Of a stretch of DNA of 35,695 nt, positions 16,425-24,512 are shown one piece after another. The position numbers and the translations under genes are program-made. Location of the stretch: positions 1 through 35,695 of the forward strand of contig JAUSLQ010000211.1 in NCBI GenBank assembly GCA_030645675.1, read 5' to 3'. This DNA comes from Actinomycetota bacterium (GTDB lineage Bacteria; Actinomycetota; Acidimicrobiia; Acidimicrobiales; Ilumatobacteraceae). Numbering within the stretch: the stretch's first letter is position 1; every line of letters starts with the position of its first letter. The notes under the pieces are model-generated. The model searched no databases, was not told where the DNA came from, and was given only the letters and a program-made list of their open reading frames with translations.

Positions 16425-17343
16425 GTTCCGCGGGCGGGTCATGGCGAGCGACCTGCACGTCATCACGCTCGGCGCCTCGAACACGTTGATCGACGAGGCG
16501 GTGGCCTTGCTCGACCACCTCGAGCGCTGCTGGAGCCGCTTCCTGCCACACAGCGACATCACCCGGATCAACAACATCGCGGGCGGCCGGCTGACGGTCG
16601 ACCCGTGGACCGTCACGCTGATCACGACGATGAAGGAAGGCCACCACGTCACCGGCGGTCGCTTCGACCCGACGGTGCTGCCCGCGCTCGTCGCCAGCGG
16701 CTACGGCACCAGCCGGGTCGACGCCTCCCATCACACGGTGCTGCCCGGCCACGGCGCTCCCCCCAGCTCCATCGAAGCCGTACGGATCGATACGGAGCAC
16801 TGCACCGTCGACGTGCCACTGGGCCTGGCGCTCGACCCGGGTGGCATCGGCAAAGGGCTGGCGGCCGACCTCACGGTCGCCTTCCTGCTCTCCAGAGGCG
16901 CCAACGGTGCCCTCGTGTCGATCGGCGGCGACCTGGCCATGGGTGGCGACGCACCCGACGCCGCCGGCTGGCTGATCGATGTGGAGCAGGCCGACCCGGC
17001 AGACGGGGTGCTCTGCTCACTCGCGATCAGCGGCGGCGGAGTCGCCACCTCCAGCACGCGTTCGCGCCGGTGGACGCACGACGGCACCGAACGCCACCAC
17101 CAGATCGACCCCACCACGTCGGGTCCGTCGGCCACCGACCTGGCGGCAGTCACCATCATCGGTCGCGCCGGCTGGTTGGCCGAAGTGCATGCGACCGCGG
17201 CAATCGGGTGCGGCAGCGCAGGGGTTCTGCCCTACCTGGCCGCACATGGTCTCAGCGGAATCGCCATCGGCAACGACCGCACCGTCCAGGTGTCGCCTGA
17301 TCTCACCGGCGTGCAGCTGCGAGACCGGGCAGGTATGCGATGA
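16411..17343 (+). CDS. apbE: FAD:protein FMN transferase
   Basis: 310 aa from GTG 16411. ApbE moves FMN from FAD onto Thr/Ser of flavoproteins outside the membrane. Visible are the start EFRGRVMASDLHVITLGA, GGRFDPTVLPALVASGYG, LALDPGGIGKGLAADL (the FAD-pocket Gly/Lys signature), VSIGGDLAMGG and HHQIDPTTSGPS, the metal/Asp segment. GTG 16411 is favoured over the ATG at 16441 because it restores the conserved N-terminal strand and overlaps the upstream gene. The end overlaps the next gene by 4 bp. No FMN-binding substrate gene is in view. Confidence 0.92.
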   Translation: MEAVEFRGRVMASDLHVITLGASNTLIDEAVALLDHLERCWSRFLPHSDITRINNIAGGRLTVDPWTVTLITTMKEGHHVTGGRFDPTVLPALVASGYGTSRVDASHHTVLPGHGAPPSSIEAVRIDTEHCTVDVPLGLALDPGGIGKGLAADLTVAFLLSRGANGALVSIGGDLAMGGDAPDAAGWLIDVEQADPADGVLCSLAISGGGVATSSTRSRRWTHDGTERHHQIDPTTSGPSATDLAAVTIIGRAGWLAEVHATAAIGCGSAGVLPYLAAHGLSGIAIGNDRTVQVSPDLTGVQLRDRAGMR

Positions 17344-17897
17344 GCCCGCAGTTCTGGTGGTTCATCACCCGTGCCTCGGGCATCGTCGCCTGGCTGATGC
17401 TCACCGCCTCGGTGATCTGGGGCATCGTCCTGTCGACCAAGGCTTTCCCCGACCAGCGCCGTCCGGTCTGGTTGCTGGCGGTGCACCGCTGGCTCGGCGG
17501 ACTCACCCTGTCGTTCGTGGCCATCCACCTCGTCGCGCTCCTCGCCGACAGCTACGTCGAGTTCACCGTGGCCGACCTCGCGATCCCCTACTCGACCGAT
17601 TGGAAGCCCGGCGCCGTGGCCCTGGGCGTGTTCGGCCTCTGGCTGCTGGTGGTGGTGGAGCTGACCTCGCTCGCCATGCGCCGCCTGCCGCGCAAGTTCT
17701 GGCGAGCCGTGCACCTGTCGAGCTATGTCGCGTTCTGGCTCACCGCGATGCACGCCGCCTTCGCCGGCAGCGACCGCACCAGCGGGCTCTACCAGCTCAC
17801 CGCCGCAGCATCGATCGTTGCCGTGGCCTGGGCACTGATGTACCGCGTGGCGAATCGCCGGGCGGTGCGGCGCGCTGCTCGGCTCGTCAGCGCCTGA
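17340..17897 (+). CDS. Ferric reductase-like transmembrane haem protein
   Basis: 185 aa with about six helices. Two paired His motifs are visible: HRWLGGLTLSFVAIH in helix 2-3 and HLSSYVAFWLTAMH in helix 4-5, as in the bis-haem b core of ferric reductase/NOX-like proteins. It lacks FAD and NAD domains, so it must take electrons from a partner. Its ATG overlaps the apbE stop by 4 bp. It probably shuttles electrons across the membrane to or from an FMN protein; the partner is not seen here. Confidence 0.88.
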   Translation: MSPQFWWFITRASGIVAWLMLTASVIWGIVLSTKAFPDQRRPVWLLAVHRWLGGLTLSFVAIHLVALLADSYVEFTVADLAIPYSTDWKPGAVALGVFGLWLLVVVELTSLAMRRLPRKFWRAVHLSSYVAFWLTAMHAAFAGSDRTSGLYQLTAAASIVAVAWALMYRVANRRAVRRAARLVSA

Positions 17898-17934
17898 GCC
17901 TCGGCGTTCTCCCGCCGACTCGCAGTCGAATGGC

Positions 17935-17964
17935 TTGAACGACGCGCTCGGCCCGCGCTATGTT
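17935..17964 (+). promoter_or_regulatory. Promoter of the SAM-IV riboswitch transcript
   Basis: TTGAAC at 17935-17940, an 18-bp spacer, and TATGTT at 17959-17964. The transcript would begin near 17971, just before the aptamer. Confidence 0.65.
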
Positions 17965-17971
17965 GACGGCC

Positions 17972-18086
17972 GGTCACGAGTACCAGCGCATAGCCCCGGC
18001 TTGCTGGTCGGCAACCCTCCATTCGCGGCGGGGTGCTCCGGGTGACGACCAGGCCGTCGGGCATCCGCTCGGGGGCAAGCGCGAAC
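17972..18086 (+). ncRNA. SAM-IV riboswitch
   Basis: The stretch begins GGTCACGAGTACCAGCG and contains CCCCGGCTTGCTGG, CGGCAACCCTCC, CGGGTGACGACCAGG and GGCAAGCGCG, in the order of the SAM-IV aptamer of actinobacteria. Pairing is visible: GGTC 17972-17975 with GACC 18047-18050 closes P1, and CCAGC 17983-17987 pairs with GCTGG 18003-18007. It senses S-adenosylmethionine and would lower expression of the next gene when sulfur amino acids are plentiful. Exact ends need a covariance search. Confidence 0.88.
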
Positions 18087-18126
18087 TGTCGTCAGCGACG
18101 GTGGTTCCACATCCCAAGGAGCACCC

Positions 18127-19461
18127 ATGTCCCTCGCCGAAGCCTCTACCTGCGTCGAGTTGCGCGCCGCAACCCCGCTGCTGCCCGTCGTCGGCAGCGA
18201 TCTCCCCGTCCCGCTGGTCACGGGCGAATCGCAGCGGTTCGTGCACCTCGACTATGCGGCCAGCGCCCCCGCCCTGGCCTCGGTGGTGGAAGCCGTCGAG
18301 CGCCATCTGCCGTGGTACAGCAGCGTGCACCGTGGCGCCGGCTTCACCTCCGCGATCAGCAGCGAAGCACTCGCTGCCGCCCGCCACACGATCCGCGGGT
18401 TCGTCGGCGGCCGCACGGACGACGTGGTGGTGTTCACCCGCAACACGACGGACGCGCTGAACCTGCTGGCCTCGGTGATCCCCGACGACACGACGGTGCT
18501 GACACTGGACATCGAGCACCACGCGAACCTGCTGCCGTGGCGCCGGGCGACAGTGCACCACCTGCCCACGCCGCGCCGCATCGACGAGATCGCCGGCGTC
18601 TTCGCCACCGCGCTGGCCGGAGTGCGCACCACCCACACGCTGATCTCGGTCACCGGCGCCACCAACGTGACGGGCGAGGTGCTGCCGATCGCCGACATCG
18701 TCGCAGTCGCCCGCCGGTTCGGCGCCCGCGTCGCCGTCGACGCCGCCCAACTGGCACCGCATCGCTCCATCGACATCTCCGCCCTCGGCGTGGACTACGT
18801 CGTGTTCTCCGGCCACAAGCTCTACGCCCCGTTCGGCACCGGCGTGCTGGTGGGCCGGGCCGACTGGCTCGACCAGGCCGAGCCGTACCTGGCCGGGGGT
18901 GGAGCGGTGGGCACCGTGTCGGTGGACAGCGCCGAGTGGCTGCCCTCCCCCGCCCGCCACGAGGGCGGCACGCCCAACGTGCTCGGTGCGGTGGCGATCG
19001 CTGCCGCCTGCCGTGCGCTCAGCGAGGCCGGAGCCGACGCGGTCGAGGCCCACGACCACGCACTCTCCAGCCACCTGGAGGCGCGCCTGCACGAGCTCGA
19101 CGGTGTCGAGCCCGTCAGCGTCTTCGGTGAAGGCAGCGACCGCATCGGCATCGTCACGCTGCGCCTGCCGCGGCCGGCCGCCGAGGTGGCCGCGGCGCTC
19201 AGCGCCGAGCACGGCATCGGCACCCGCGACGGTGCGTTCTGCGCGCACCCGCTGATGAGGCGACTGTTCGGCCGGCCCGCCGACGGGTCGGTGCCCAACG
19301 CGCTGCGCGTCAGCTTCGGTGTCGGGTCCACCCTGGCCGACCTCGACCACTTCGTCGAGTCGTTGGCGGCGGTGCTGCGCGACGGCCCGCGCTGGACGTA
19401 CGCGATCGAGCGCAACCGCCTGGTGCCATCGCCCGACCCGCGCCCACGACCGTCGCTCTGA
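18127..19461 (+). CDS. Class V aminotransferase, cysteine desulfurase-like
   Basis: 444 aa. PLP-dependent fold: LDYAASAPA near the start, VHRGAGFTS, NTTDALNLLASVI, DIEHHANLLPW, TGATNVTGEVLPI, VDAAQLAPH, and the PLP lysine in FSGHKLYAPFG. A cysteine in GAFCAHPLMRR is where desulfurases place the persulfide Cys. The RBS AAGGAG is 5 nt from the ATG. It lies under a SAM-IV riboswitch and next to cysK-cysE, so it belongs to sulfur metabolism; it may release sulfur from cysteine or act on another amino acid (for example a selenocysteine lyase-like reaction). The exact substrate is not shown. Confidence 0.9.
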   Translation: MSLAEASTCVELRAATPLLPVVGSDLPVPLVTGESQRFVHLDYAASAPALASVVEAVERHLPWYSSVHRGAGFTSAISSEALAAARHTIRGFVGGRTDDVVVFTRNTTDALNLLASVIPDDTTVLTLDIEHHANLLPWRRATVHHLPTPRRIDEIAGVFATALAGVRTTHTLISVTGATNVTGEVLPIADIVAVARRFGARVAVDAAQLAPHRSIDISALGVDYVVFSGHKLYAPFGTGVLVGRADWLDQAEPYLAGGGAVGTVSVDSAEWLPSPARHEGGTPNVLGAVAIAAACRALSEAGADAVEAHDHALSSHLEARLHELDGVEPVSVFGEGSDRIGIVTLRLPRPAAEVAAALSAEHGIGTRDGAFCAHPLMRRLFGRPADGSVPNALRVSFGVGSTLADLDHFVESLAAVLRDGPRWTYAIERNRLVPSPDPRPRPSL

Positions 19462-19463
19462 CT

Positions 19464-19569
19464 CCATCCGAGTGACACAACCCCATCCGAGTGCCCACTC
19501 ACACCCTGGGCGCGAGTGACCGCTCGGATGGGCAGTAGGCACTCCGATGGCGCGCAGGCACTCCGATGG
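19464..19569. repeat. Cluster of related 11-14 bp direct and inverted repeats
   Basis: CCATCCGAGTG occurs at 19464 and 19483 (19-bp period); AGGCACTCCGATGG occurs at 19537 and 19556 (also 19 bp). CCCATCCGAG (19482-19491) and CTCGGATGGG (19523-19532) make a 10-bp hairpin arm. The right units are near-reverse complements of the left ones. The gap 19462-19579, between convergent genes, holds nothing else and probably ends both. Confidence 0.85.
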
Positions 19570-19579
19570 GCAGGAAGCG

Positions 19580-20305
19580 CTAGATCGAGAAGTCGAGGCC
19601 CGACCAGACGCCGTCGTGCGAGGGCCGCACGGCATGCGACGACGGATGGCCGGTGACAGCGGTCTCCAACTCGTCGACTCGGTCCAGCAGCGAGTGCAGG
19701 CTGGCACCCACCAGGTCGGGCAGCACCGCCTCGTCGAGATCCGGCTCGGGGGCTTCGGTTGCACGAGTGCGCGACACGATCTGCCCGGGCACGCCCACCA
19801 CCACCGAGTGAGGCGGTACCGTGCGCACCACGACGGCGTTGGCGCCGATGCGGCTGCCTTCCCCGATCTCGATGGCACCGAGCACCTTCGCACCCGCGCC
19901 GATGGTGACCCGATCGCCGATCGTGGGGTGGCGCTTGCCCTTCACCAGGGTGGTGCCGCCCAGTGTGACGCCGTGGTACAGCATCACGTCCTCGCCGACC
20001 ACTGCCGTCTCGCCGATGACCACGCCCATGCCGTGATCGATGAACAACCCGGGCCCCAGCGTGGCACCCGGATGGATCTCGATGCCGGTGACCTTGCGCG
20101 CCATCTGCGACAGCGCGCGGCCGGCGAAGAAGTGCCCGCGCACCCACAGCCAGTGAGCGGCGCGGTGGGCCCACACGGCATGCACGCCGGGGTACAGCAG
20201 CGCCACCTCCAGGTTCGAGCGCGCCGCCGGGTCGCGGTCGCGCGCCGCCTGCAGGTCGCGCCGCCAGGACGAGGTGCGCTGAACCGTGGAGTGGGACGCG
20301 ACCAT
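19580..20305 (-). CDS. cysE: Serine O-acetyltransferase
   Basis: 241 aa. It makes O-acetylserine, the substrate of CysK, from serine and acetyl-CoA. The left-handed beta-helix core has [43 protein letters not shown] and [23 protein letters not shown]. The start region ([31 protein letters not shown]) is typical. The C-terminus ends GLDFSI with a terminal Ile, the residue that CysE tails insert into CysK to form the cysteine synthase complex. The ATG overlaps the last base of the cysK stop (TGATG), so expression is coupled. Confidence 0.96.
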   Translation of the reverse strand: MVASHSTVQRTSSWRRDLQAARDRDPAARSNLEVALLYPGVHAVWAHRAAHWLWVRGHFFAGRALSQMARKVTGIEIHPGATLGPGLFIDHGMGVVIGETAVVGEDVMLYHGVTLGGTTLVKGKRHPTIGDRVTIGAGAKVLGAIEIGEGSRIGANAVVVRTVPPHSVVVGVPGQIVSRTRATEAPEPDLDEAVLPDLVGASLHSLLDRVDELETAVTGHPSSHAVRPSHDGVWSGLDFSI

Positions 20306-21240
20306 CAATCGGCGAGATCGGCGAAGAGGGCAGTGCTGAGATAGCGCTCGCCGAAGCTGGGGATGATCACCACGATGGTCTTGCCAGCGTTCTCCGGCCG
20401 CGATGCCACCTGCACGGCGGCCCACACGGCGGCACCCGAGGAGATGCCGACGAGGATTCCTTCCTCGGACGCCAGGCGGCGGGCGGTGGCGAACGCGTCG
20501 TCGTTGGCGACCTGCACGACCTCGTCGTACACGTCGGTGTCGAGGATGCCGGGCACGAAACCGGCGCCGATGCCCTGAATGGGGTGCGGGCCCTTCGGGC
20601 CACCGGACAGGACGGCCGAGGCCGCCGGCTCGACGGCCACCACCTGCACCGACGACTTCAGCTCCTTCAGGCGCTGCCCGGCACCGGTGATGGTGCCGCC
20701 GGTGCCGACACCGGCCACGAGGATGTCGACGCCGCCATCGGTGTCGCGCCAGATCTCCTCGGCGGTGGTGGCGCGGTGGATGGCCGGGTTCGCCGGGTTC
20801 TCGAACTGCTGCGGCATGAAGTACTTCGGGTCGCTGTTGGCCAGCTCGGTGGCCCTGGCGATGGCGCCGCCCATGCCCTCCGGGCCGGGGGTGAGTATCA
20901 GCTCGGCGCCGTAGGCACGCAGCAACATGCGCCGCTCCTTGCTCATCGTCTCGGGCATGGTCAGCACGATCTTGTAGCCGCGGGCCGCGGCCACCATCGC
21001 CAGAGCGATGCCGGTGTTACCACTCGTGGGCTCGACGATGATGGTGTCGGGGCCGATCTTGCCGGCGGCCTCGGCCGCGTCGAGCATGGCCACGCCGATG
21101 CGGTCCTTCACGCTGTTGGCCGGGCTGTAGAACTCCAGCTTGGCCACCACGTCGGCGCCGGCCCCGTTGGTCACCCGGTTGAGGCGCACCAGCGGCGTGT
21201 TGCCGACGAGGGCAGTGATGTTGCTCGCGATGTTGACCAT
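20305..21240 (-). CDS. cysK: Cysteine synthase A (O-acetylserine sulfhydrylase)
   Basis: 311 aa, normal length. It makes cysteine from O-acetylserine and sulfide with PLP. The PLP lysine is in [23 protein letters not shown] is the substrate loop; [12 protein letters not shown] binds the PLP phosphate; and [10 protein letters not shown] closes the fold. RBS GAGGAG is 7 nt before the ATG. It is first in the cysK-cysE pair and has its own promoter region with a 13-bp palindrome upstream. Confidence 0.97.
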   Translation of the reverse strand: MVNIASNITALVGNTPLVRLNRVTNGAGADVVAKLEFYSPANSVKDRIGVAMLDAAEAAGKIGPDTIIVEPTSGNTGIALAMVAAARGYKIVLTMPETMSKERRMLLRAYGAELILTPGPEGMGGAIARATELANSDPKYFMPQQFENPANPAIHRATTAEEIWRDTDGGVDILVAGVGTGGTITGAGQRLKELKSSVQVVAVEPAASAVLSGGPKGPHPIQGIGAGFVPGILDTDVYDEVVQVANDDAFATARRLASEEGILVGISSGAAVWAAVQVASRPENAGKTIVVIIPSFGERYLSTALFADLAD

Positions 21241-21290
21241 GGTGTTGCTCCTCGAAGCTGCCTGGGCGGACCCGCCAAGTTGTTAACTCC

Positions 21291-21303
21291 GACTAGTTTA
21301 GTC
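21291..21303. promoter_or_regulatory. Palindromic operator candidate upstream of cysK
   Basis: GACTAGTTTAGTC is a perfect 5-3-5 inverted repeat, and flanking bases extend it as an imperfect 11-3-11 repeat (AACTCC to AGGTTT). Its length and symmetry fit Rrf2-type (CymR/RsrR-like) or similar dimeric regulators. The regulator is not known. Confidence 0.5.
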
Positions 21304-21349
21304 AGGTTTCGGGCAAAGCCGCGCCGGAAGGTCCGTGGCCGGGGCGGTG

Positions 21350-22222
21350 TCAGTCGTCAGCCGTGGCGCCGAGGCCGAACTGGTCGCGCACGGAGACGAA
21401 CTCCGGCATGCGCAGGCCGCGGCGAAGCCAGTTGGCCCCGTCGACCACCAGCGTGTGCCCGCTGATGTAGGAGGCGAACGGCGAGCACATGAACGCTGCG
21501 GCCCAGCCCAGCTCTTGCAGGCGGCCCACCCGCCCGGCCGGCACCGTTCGGTCGCGGTCGTCGGCGGTCTCGGGCACCGGGCGCATGTGCGCCGGCATGT
21601 CGTCGTGCGGGAACAGGCCGGGGGCGATGCCGTTGACGCGGATGCCGTGCGGCGCCCACTCCACGGCCAGCGACTGCGTCATGTTGACCACGCCCGCCTT
21701 GGCCGCCGCCGAGTGGGCGGTGCCGGGGCCACCGGTCCAGGAGTAGGTGGCGGCGATGTTGAGGATGCAGCCGCCGCCGCCCAGCGCGATGCGACGGCGG
21801 GCGAACTCGGTGGAGCAGAAGAACGTGCCGTCGAGCACGATGTCGGTGACTGCCCGCCAGCCGCGCGGGCTCATGTCTTCCGCCGGCTGGGGGAAGTTGC
21901 CGGCAGCGTTGTTCAGCAGGATGTCGACCGGGCCCAGCCGGGCCTCCACCTCGTCGAACGCCGCCGAGATCGCGTCGGGGTCGCGCACGTCGACGGCGAC
22001 GGCGATGGCCCGTGCCCCCAGCGCCTCGATCGCTGCCACGCCCGCCGCCAGGTGCTCGGGCTTGCGGCTGGCGACGGCGATGGCCGCGCCGCTGCGGGCC
22101 AGCTCGGTGGCCATCGCCTTGCCCAGGCCGGTGCCGCCACCGGTGACCAGCGCAACCGAGCCGGCCAGCACCGACGCGGGGAAGATGGCGCTGCCCAGCG
22201 GCAGCGGTTCGGGATAGGCCAT
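21350..22222 (-). CDS. SDR oxidoreductase, 2,4-dienoyl-CoA reductase-like
   Basis: 290 aa. Rossmann motif TGGGTGLGKAMA, NNAAGNFP, and SAAAKAGVVNMTQSLAVEW. The usual catalytic Tyr of YxxxK is replaced (SAAAK), which is the pattern of the DECR branch, where the Lys is kept and the Tyr is not. VNGIAPG and SGHTLVVDGANWL follow. It would reduce 2,4-dienoyl-CoA in oxidation of unsaturated fatty acids. It starts 5 bp after the crotonase stop and shares the operon. Confidence 0.88.
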   Translation of the reverse strand: MAYPEPLPLGSAIFPASVLAGSVALVTGGGTGLGKAMATELARSGAAIAVASRKPEHLAAGVAAIEALGARAIAVAVDVRDPDAISAAFDEVEARLGPVDILLNNAAGNFPQPAEDMSPRGWRAVTDIVLDGTFFCSTEFARRRIALGGGGCILNIAATYSWTGGPGTAHSAAAKAGVVNMTQSLAVEWAPHGIRVNGIAPGLFPHDDMPAHMRPVPETADDRDRTVPAGRVGRLQELGWAAAFMCSPFASYISGHTLVVDGANWLRRGLRMPEFVSVRDQFGLGATADD

Positions 22223-22227
22223 GGTGG

Positions 22228-23025
22228 TCAGCGTCCTTCGTAGTGAGGTGGGCGGCCCTCGCGGCGGGCAGCCTTGGATTCCTGGTAGTCGGCGCTGGTG
22301 AACATCGCGACCTGGGCGTGCAGTTCGCCACTGAAACCGTCGCGCAGCGAGCCGGTGTGCGACTGGTCGATCAGTTGCTTGGCCTGCGCGACTGCCAGCG
22401 GCGACAGGCCGGCGATGCGCGTGGCCAATGCCAACGCGGTGTCGTCGAGCTCGTCGGGCGCGACCAACTTCTCCACCAGCCCCCACTCGTAGGCGGTCTG
22501 GGCATCGATGCGCTCGCCGCCGATGATGATCAGCTTCGCCCGCGCCGGGCCGACCAGACGCGGCAGCAGCTGAGTTGCGCCGGTGTCGGGCACCAGCGCG
22601 AACCCCACTTCGGGCAGGGCGAAGCGGGCCGTGGTGTCGGCGATGCGGATGTCGGCGGCGAGCGCCATCTCCATCCCACCGCCGATGACGCCGCCCTTGA
22701 GCGCGGCGATCACCACCTTCTGGCTCTCCAGCGTCTCCAGCCGGATCTGCTGGTGGCGGCGCACGAAGTCGTAGTCGCTCTCTCCGCCGGCACGATGACC
22801 CAGCACCGAGGTGTCGCGGCCCGAGCAGAAGCTCTTGCCGTTGCCGCGCAGCAGGATGCAGCGCACGGCCGGCGCGGTCAGCGCCCAGCGCATCGCCTTC
22901 TTCGACACGTCGGACATCTCGTCGTCCATCGCGTTGTGCCGGTCGGGGCGGTTGAACGTGACGATGCCCACACCGTCCACCAGTTCGGTGTGGACCAGAT
23001 CGCTGCCGGTTCGTGCGTCGGTCAT
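22228..23025 (-). CDS. Enoyl-CoA hydratase/isomerase (crotonase) family protein
   Basis: About 265 aa. The acyl-CoA oxyanion-hole motifs are visible: FCSGRDTS and KGGVIGGGMEMALAADIRIA. Both catalytic glutamates appear present, in GGGMEM and LPEVGFAL. The ATG at 23025 is preferred because GAGGGGG lies 5 nt upstream; the adjacent GTG at 23028 is too close to it. It probably hydrates enoyl-CoA in beta-oxidation next to the DECR-like SDR; it could be another member of this broad family. Confidence 0.92.
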   Translation of the reverse strand: MTDARTGSDLVHTELVDGVGIVTFNRPDRHNAMDDEMSDVSKKAMRWALTAPAVRCILLRGNGKSFCSGRDTSVLGHRAGGESDYDFVRRHQQIRLETLESQKVVIAALKGGVIGGGMEMALAADIRIADTTARFALPEVGFALVPDTGATQLLPRLVGPARAKLIIIGGERIDAQTAYEWGLVEKLVAPDELDDTALALATRIAGLSPLAVAQAKQLIDQSHTGSLRDGFSGELHAQVAMFTSADYQESKAARREGRPPHYEGR

Positions 23026-23098
23026 CACGGCCCCCTCGGGTAGCGTTCGGCAGGATCAGCTCCACCGAACCAAATCGTCACCTGTTTAGCCGAACGGC

Positions 23099-23716
23099 CT
23101 ACTCGAGAGCGAGTGCAACGGCCGCGGGTGCAACGGCCGCGGGTGCAACGGCGTCGGCACCCGAGCGGTCGATGTCGCCCGGCTGGTAGGCCAGCACCGG
23201 CTCGGCAGTGCCGAAGACACCCAGCGTGTGCATCAGCCGGTGGCCACCGAGGAACGTCGAGCAGAGGTACGCCATCTCCACGATCTCGGCGGTGGTGAAC
23301 ACCTCCGCCAGCGATCGGAACGTGTGGTCGTCGATCGCATGGTGGTTCGTGTTCAGCAGGTCGAAGAAGCGGATGGCCGCAGCCTCGCGAGGCGTGAACC
23401 TGTCCGAGCTCGGATCGAGCAGGCAGGCGACATCGTCTTCGCTGATGCTGTCGTCCTTGCGCGATGCCGAGCACGGCTCGCAGGCGCCGGCCTGTGCACT
23501 GTGCAGGCGCAGCAGCTCCACCAGTCGCGGTTCCAGCACGCCCTTGCGGAACGTGGCCTCGTACTGACGGTGCATCGCGGTCAGCGCCGCAGTGCTGTAC
23601 GCCATGATCTGCATCGGCGACGTGATCGTGTACATCCCGGTGGCCGACCCGGCCTCCAGCATCACCCGCGACTCTGCCGGCAGGTCTTCCCAAGCGATCG
23701 GCTCGATGCGTGCCAT
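23099..23716 (-). CDS. Carboxymuconolactone decarboxylase / AhpD-like protein
   Basis: 205 aa. The core HSAQAGACEPCSASR carries a CxxC (CEPC) pair, and VELLRLHSAQ matches the AhpD-like helical fold used in alkylhydroperoxidase or hydroperoxide/thiol redox. FFDLLNTNHHAID and FTTAEIVEMAYLCSTFLGGHRLM follow. RBS GAGGGGAG is 5 nt before the ATG. The C-terminus is an Ala/Val/Pro run from a 15-bp tandem repeat. It lies upstream of the crotonase and SDR genes on the same strand; its substrate is not known. Confidence 0.85.
   Translation of the reverse strand: MARIEPIAWEDLPAESRVMLEAGSATGMYTITSPMQIMAYSTAALTAMHRQYEATFRKGVLEPRLVELLRLHSAQAGACEPCSASRKDDSISEDDVACLLDPSSDRFTPREAAAIRFFDLLNTNHHAIDDHTFRSLAEVFTTAEIVEMAYLCSTFLGGHRLMHTLGVFGTAEPVLAYQPGDIDRSGADAVAPAAVAPAAVALALE
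23113..23152. repeat. 15-bp tandem repeat in a gene's 3' end
   Basis: GTGCAACGGCCGCGG is repeated about 2.5 times, encoding (minus strand) a VAPAA repeat at the C-terminus of the AhpD-like protein. Confidence 0.9.
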
Positions 23717-23746
23717 GGCGACTCCCCTCGTCGCGGACGACACTAC

Positions 23747-23786
23747 GTCACCGTCGAGAGTGCGTCACCGTCGAGAGTGCGTCACC
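23747..23786. repeat. 17-bp tandem repeat between genes
   Basis: GTCACCGTCGAGAGTGC at 23747-23763 and 23764-23780, then a partial copy. It lies in the 23717-23803 gap between the AhpD-like gene and the methyltransferase. Confidence 0.9.
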
Positions 23787-23803
23787 AGCCGGTGTCGCAC
23801 TGC

Positions 23804-24421
23804 TCAGCCTGGGTTGACGGCGACTCCCTCGGTGAACCACGACCACGGCTTGGGGCCTTTCGCGTAGCGCGACTCCACACGCTCCAACCGGAACCCCGCC
23901 GCCTCCACCAGGGCGGCGGGGTCGCGCGTGAGGTGGCAGCCATCGGCCAGGCGCTTCTGCATCGGCTCGATGCGGTGCTGCCACTTCGCCACCGTCGCAT
24001 CCGGCGAGCGTCCGTGCTCCAGGAAGTGCAGGCGGCCACCCGGCTTCAGCACCCGCCGCACCTCGGCCAGCGCCTGCTCCACACCAGGGATGGTGCACAG
24101 CGTGAACGTGGACAATGCGCCGTCGCAGCTGGCGTCGTCGAGCGGGATCGACTCGCCGCGCAACCCGATGTGCTCCACCTGGATCGGCGAGTCGTCGATG
24201 CGGCGCTGCGCCAACCGCCGGGCCACCTCGGCCGGCTCCACCGCGAACACGCGCTGCACCGCTGCCGGATACGCAGCCATGTTCAGGCCGGAGCCGAAGC
24301 CGATCTCCACCACCGTGCCCGCCAGACCGTCGGCCACCTGCACCCGCCAGCGCCGCAGATCGGCCGTGCCACAGGCCCGATCGATGAGGTGCGGGAGCAC
24401 TCGTTCTCGGTACAGACTCAT
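23804..24421 (-). CDS. Class I SAM-dependent methyltransferase
   Basis: 205 aa. SAM motif I is VVEIGFGSGLNMAAYP; motif II region FAVEPAEVARRLA; then FTLCTIPGVEQALAEVRRVLKPGGRLHFLEHG, which matches the Methyltransf_11 / METTL7-like group. The substrate is unknown. It ends 87 bp before the AhpD-like gene start and has its own region upstream. Confidence 0.88.
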   Translation of the reverse strand: MSLYRERVLPHLIDRACGTADLRRWRVQVADGLAGTVVEIGFGSGLNMAAYPAAVQRVFAVEPAEVARRLAQRRIDDSPIQVEHIGLRGESIPLDDASCDGALSTFTLCTIPGVEQALAEVRRVLKPGGRLHFLEHGRSPDATVAKWQHRIEPMQKRLADGCHLTRDPAALVEAAGFRLERVESRYAKGPKPWSWFTEGVAVNPG

Positions 24422-24512
24422 GGTGACGCCTCAGGACTCGGTGGATGAGTGGGACGGCACACAGGTTGCCACCTTTCCACTGGCCGGCACGCCCGCCCGG
24501 TGGACCCGCGAC

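Noticed and set aside
19464-19569. CRISPR or plasmid iteron array
   Set aside because: Units are 11-14 bp, mixed in orientation, between convergent genes, with no replication or cas gene near.
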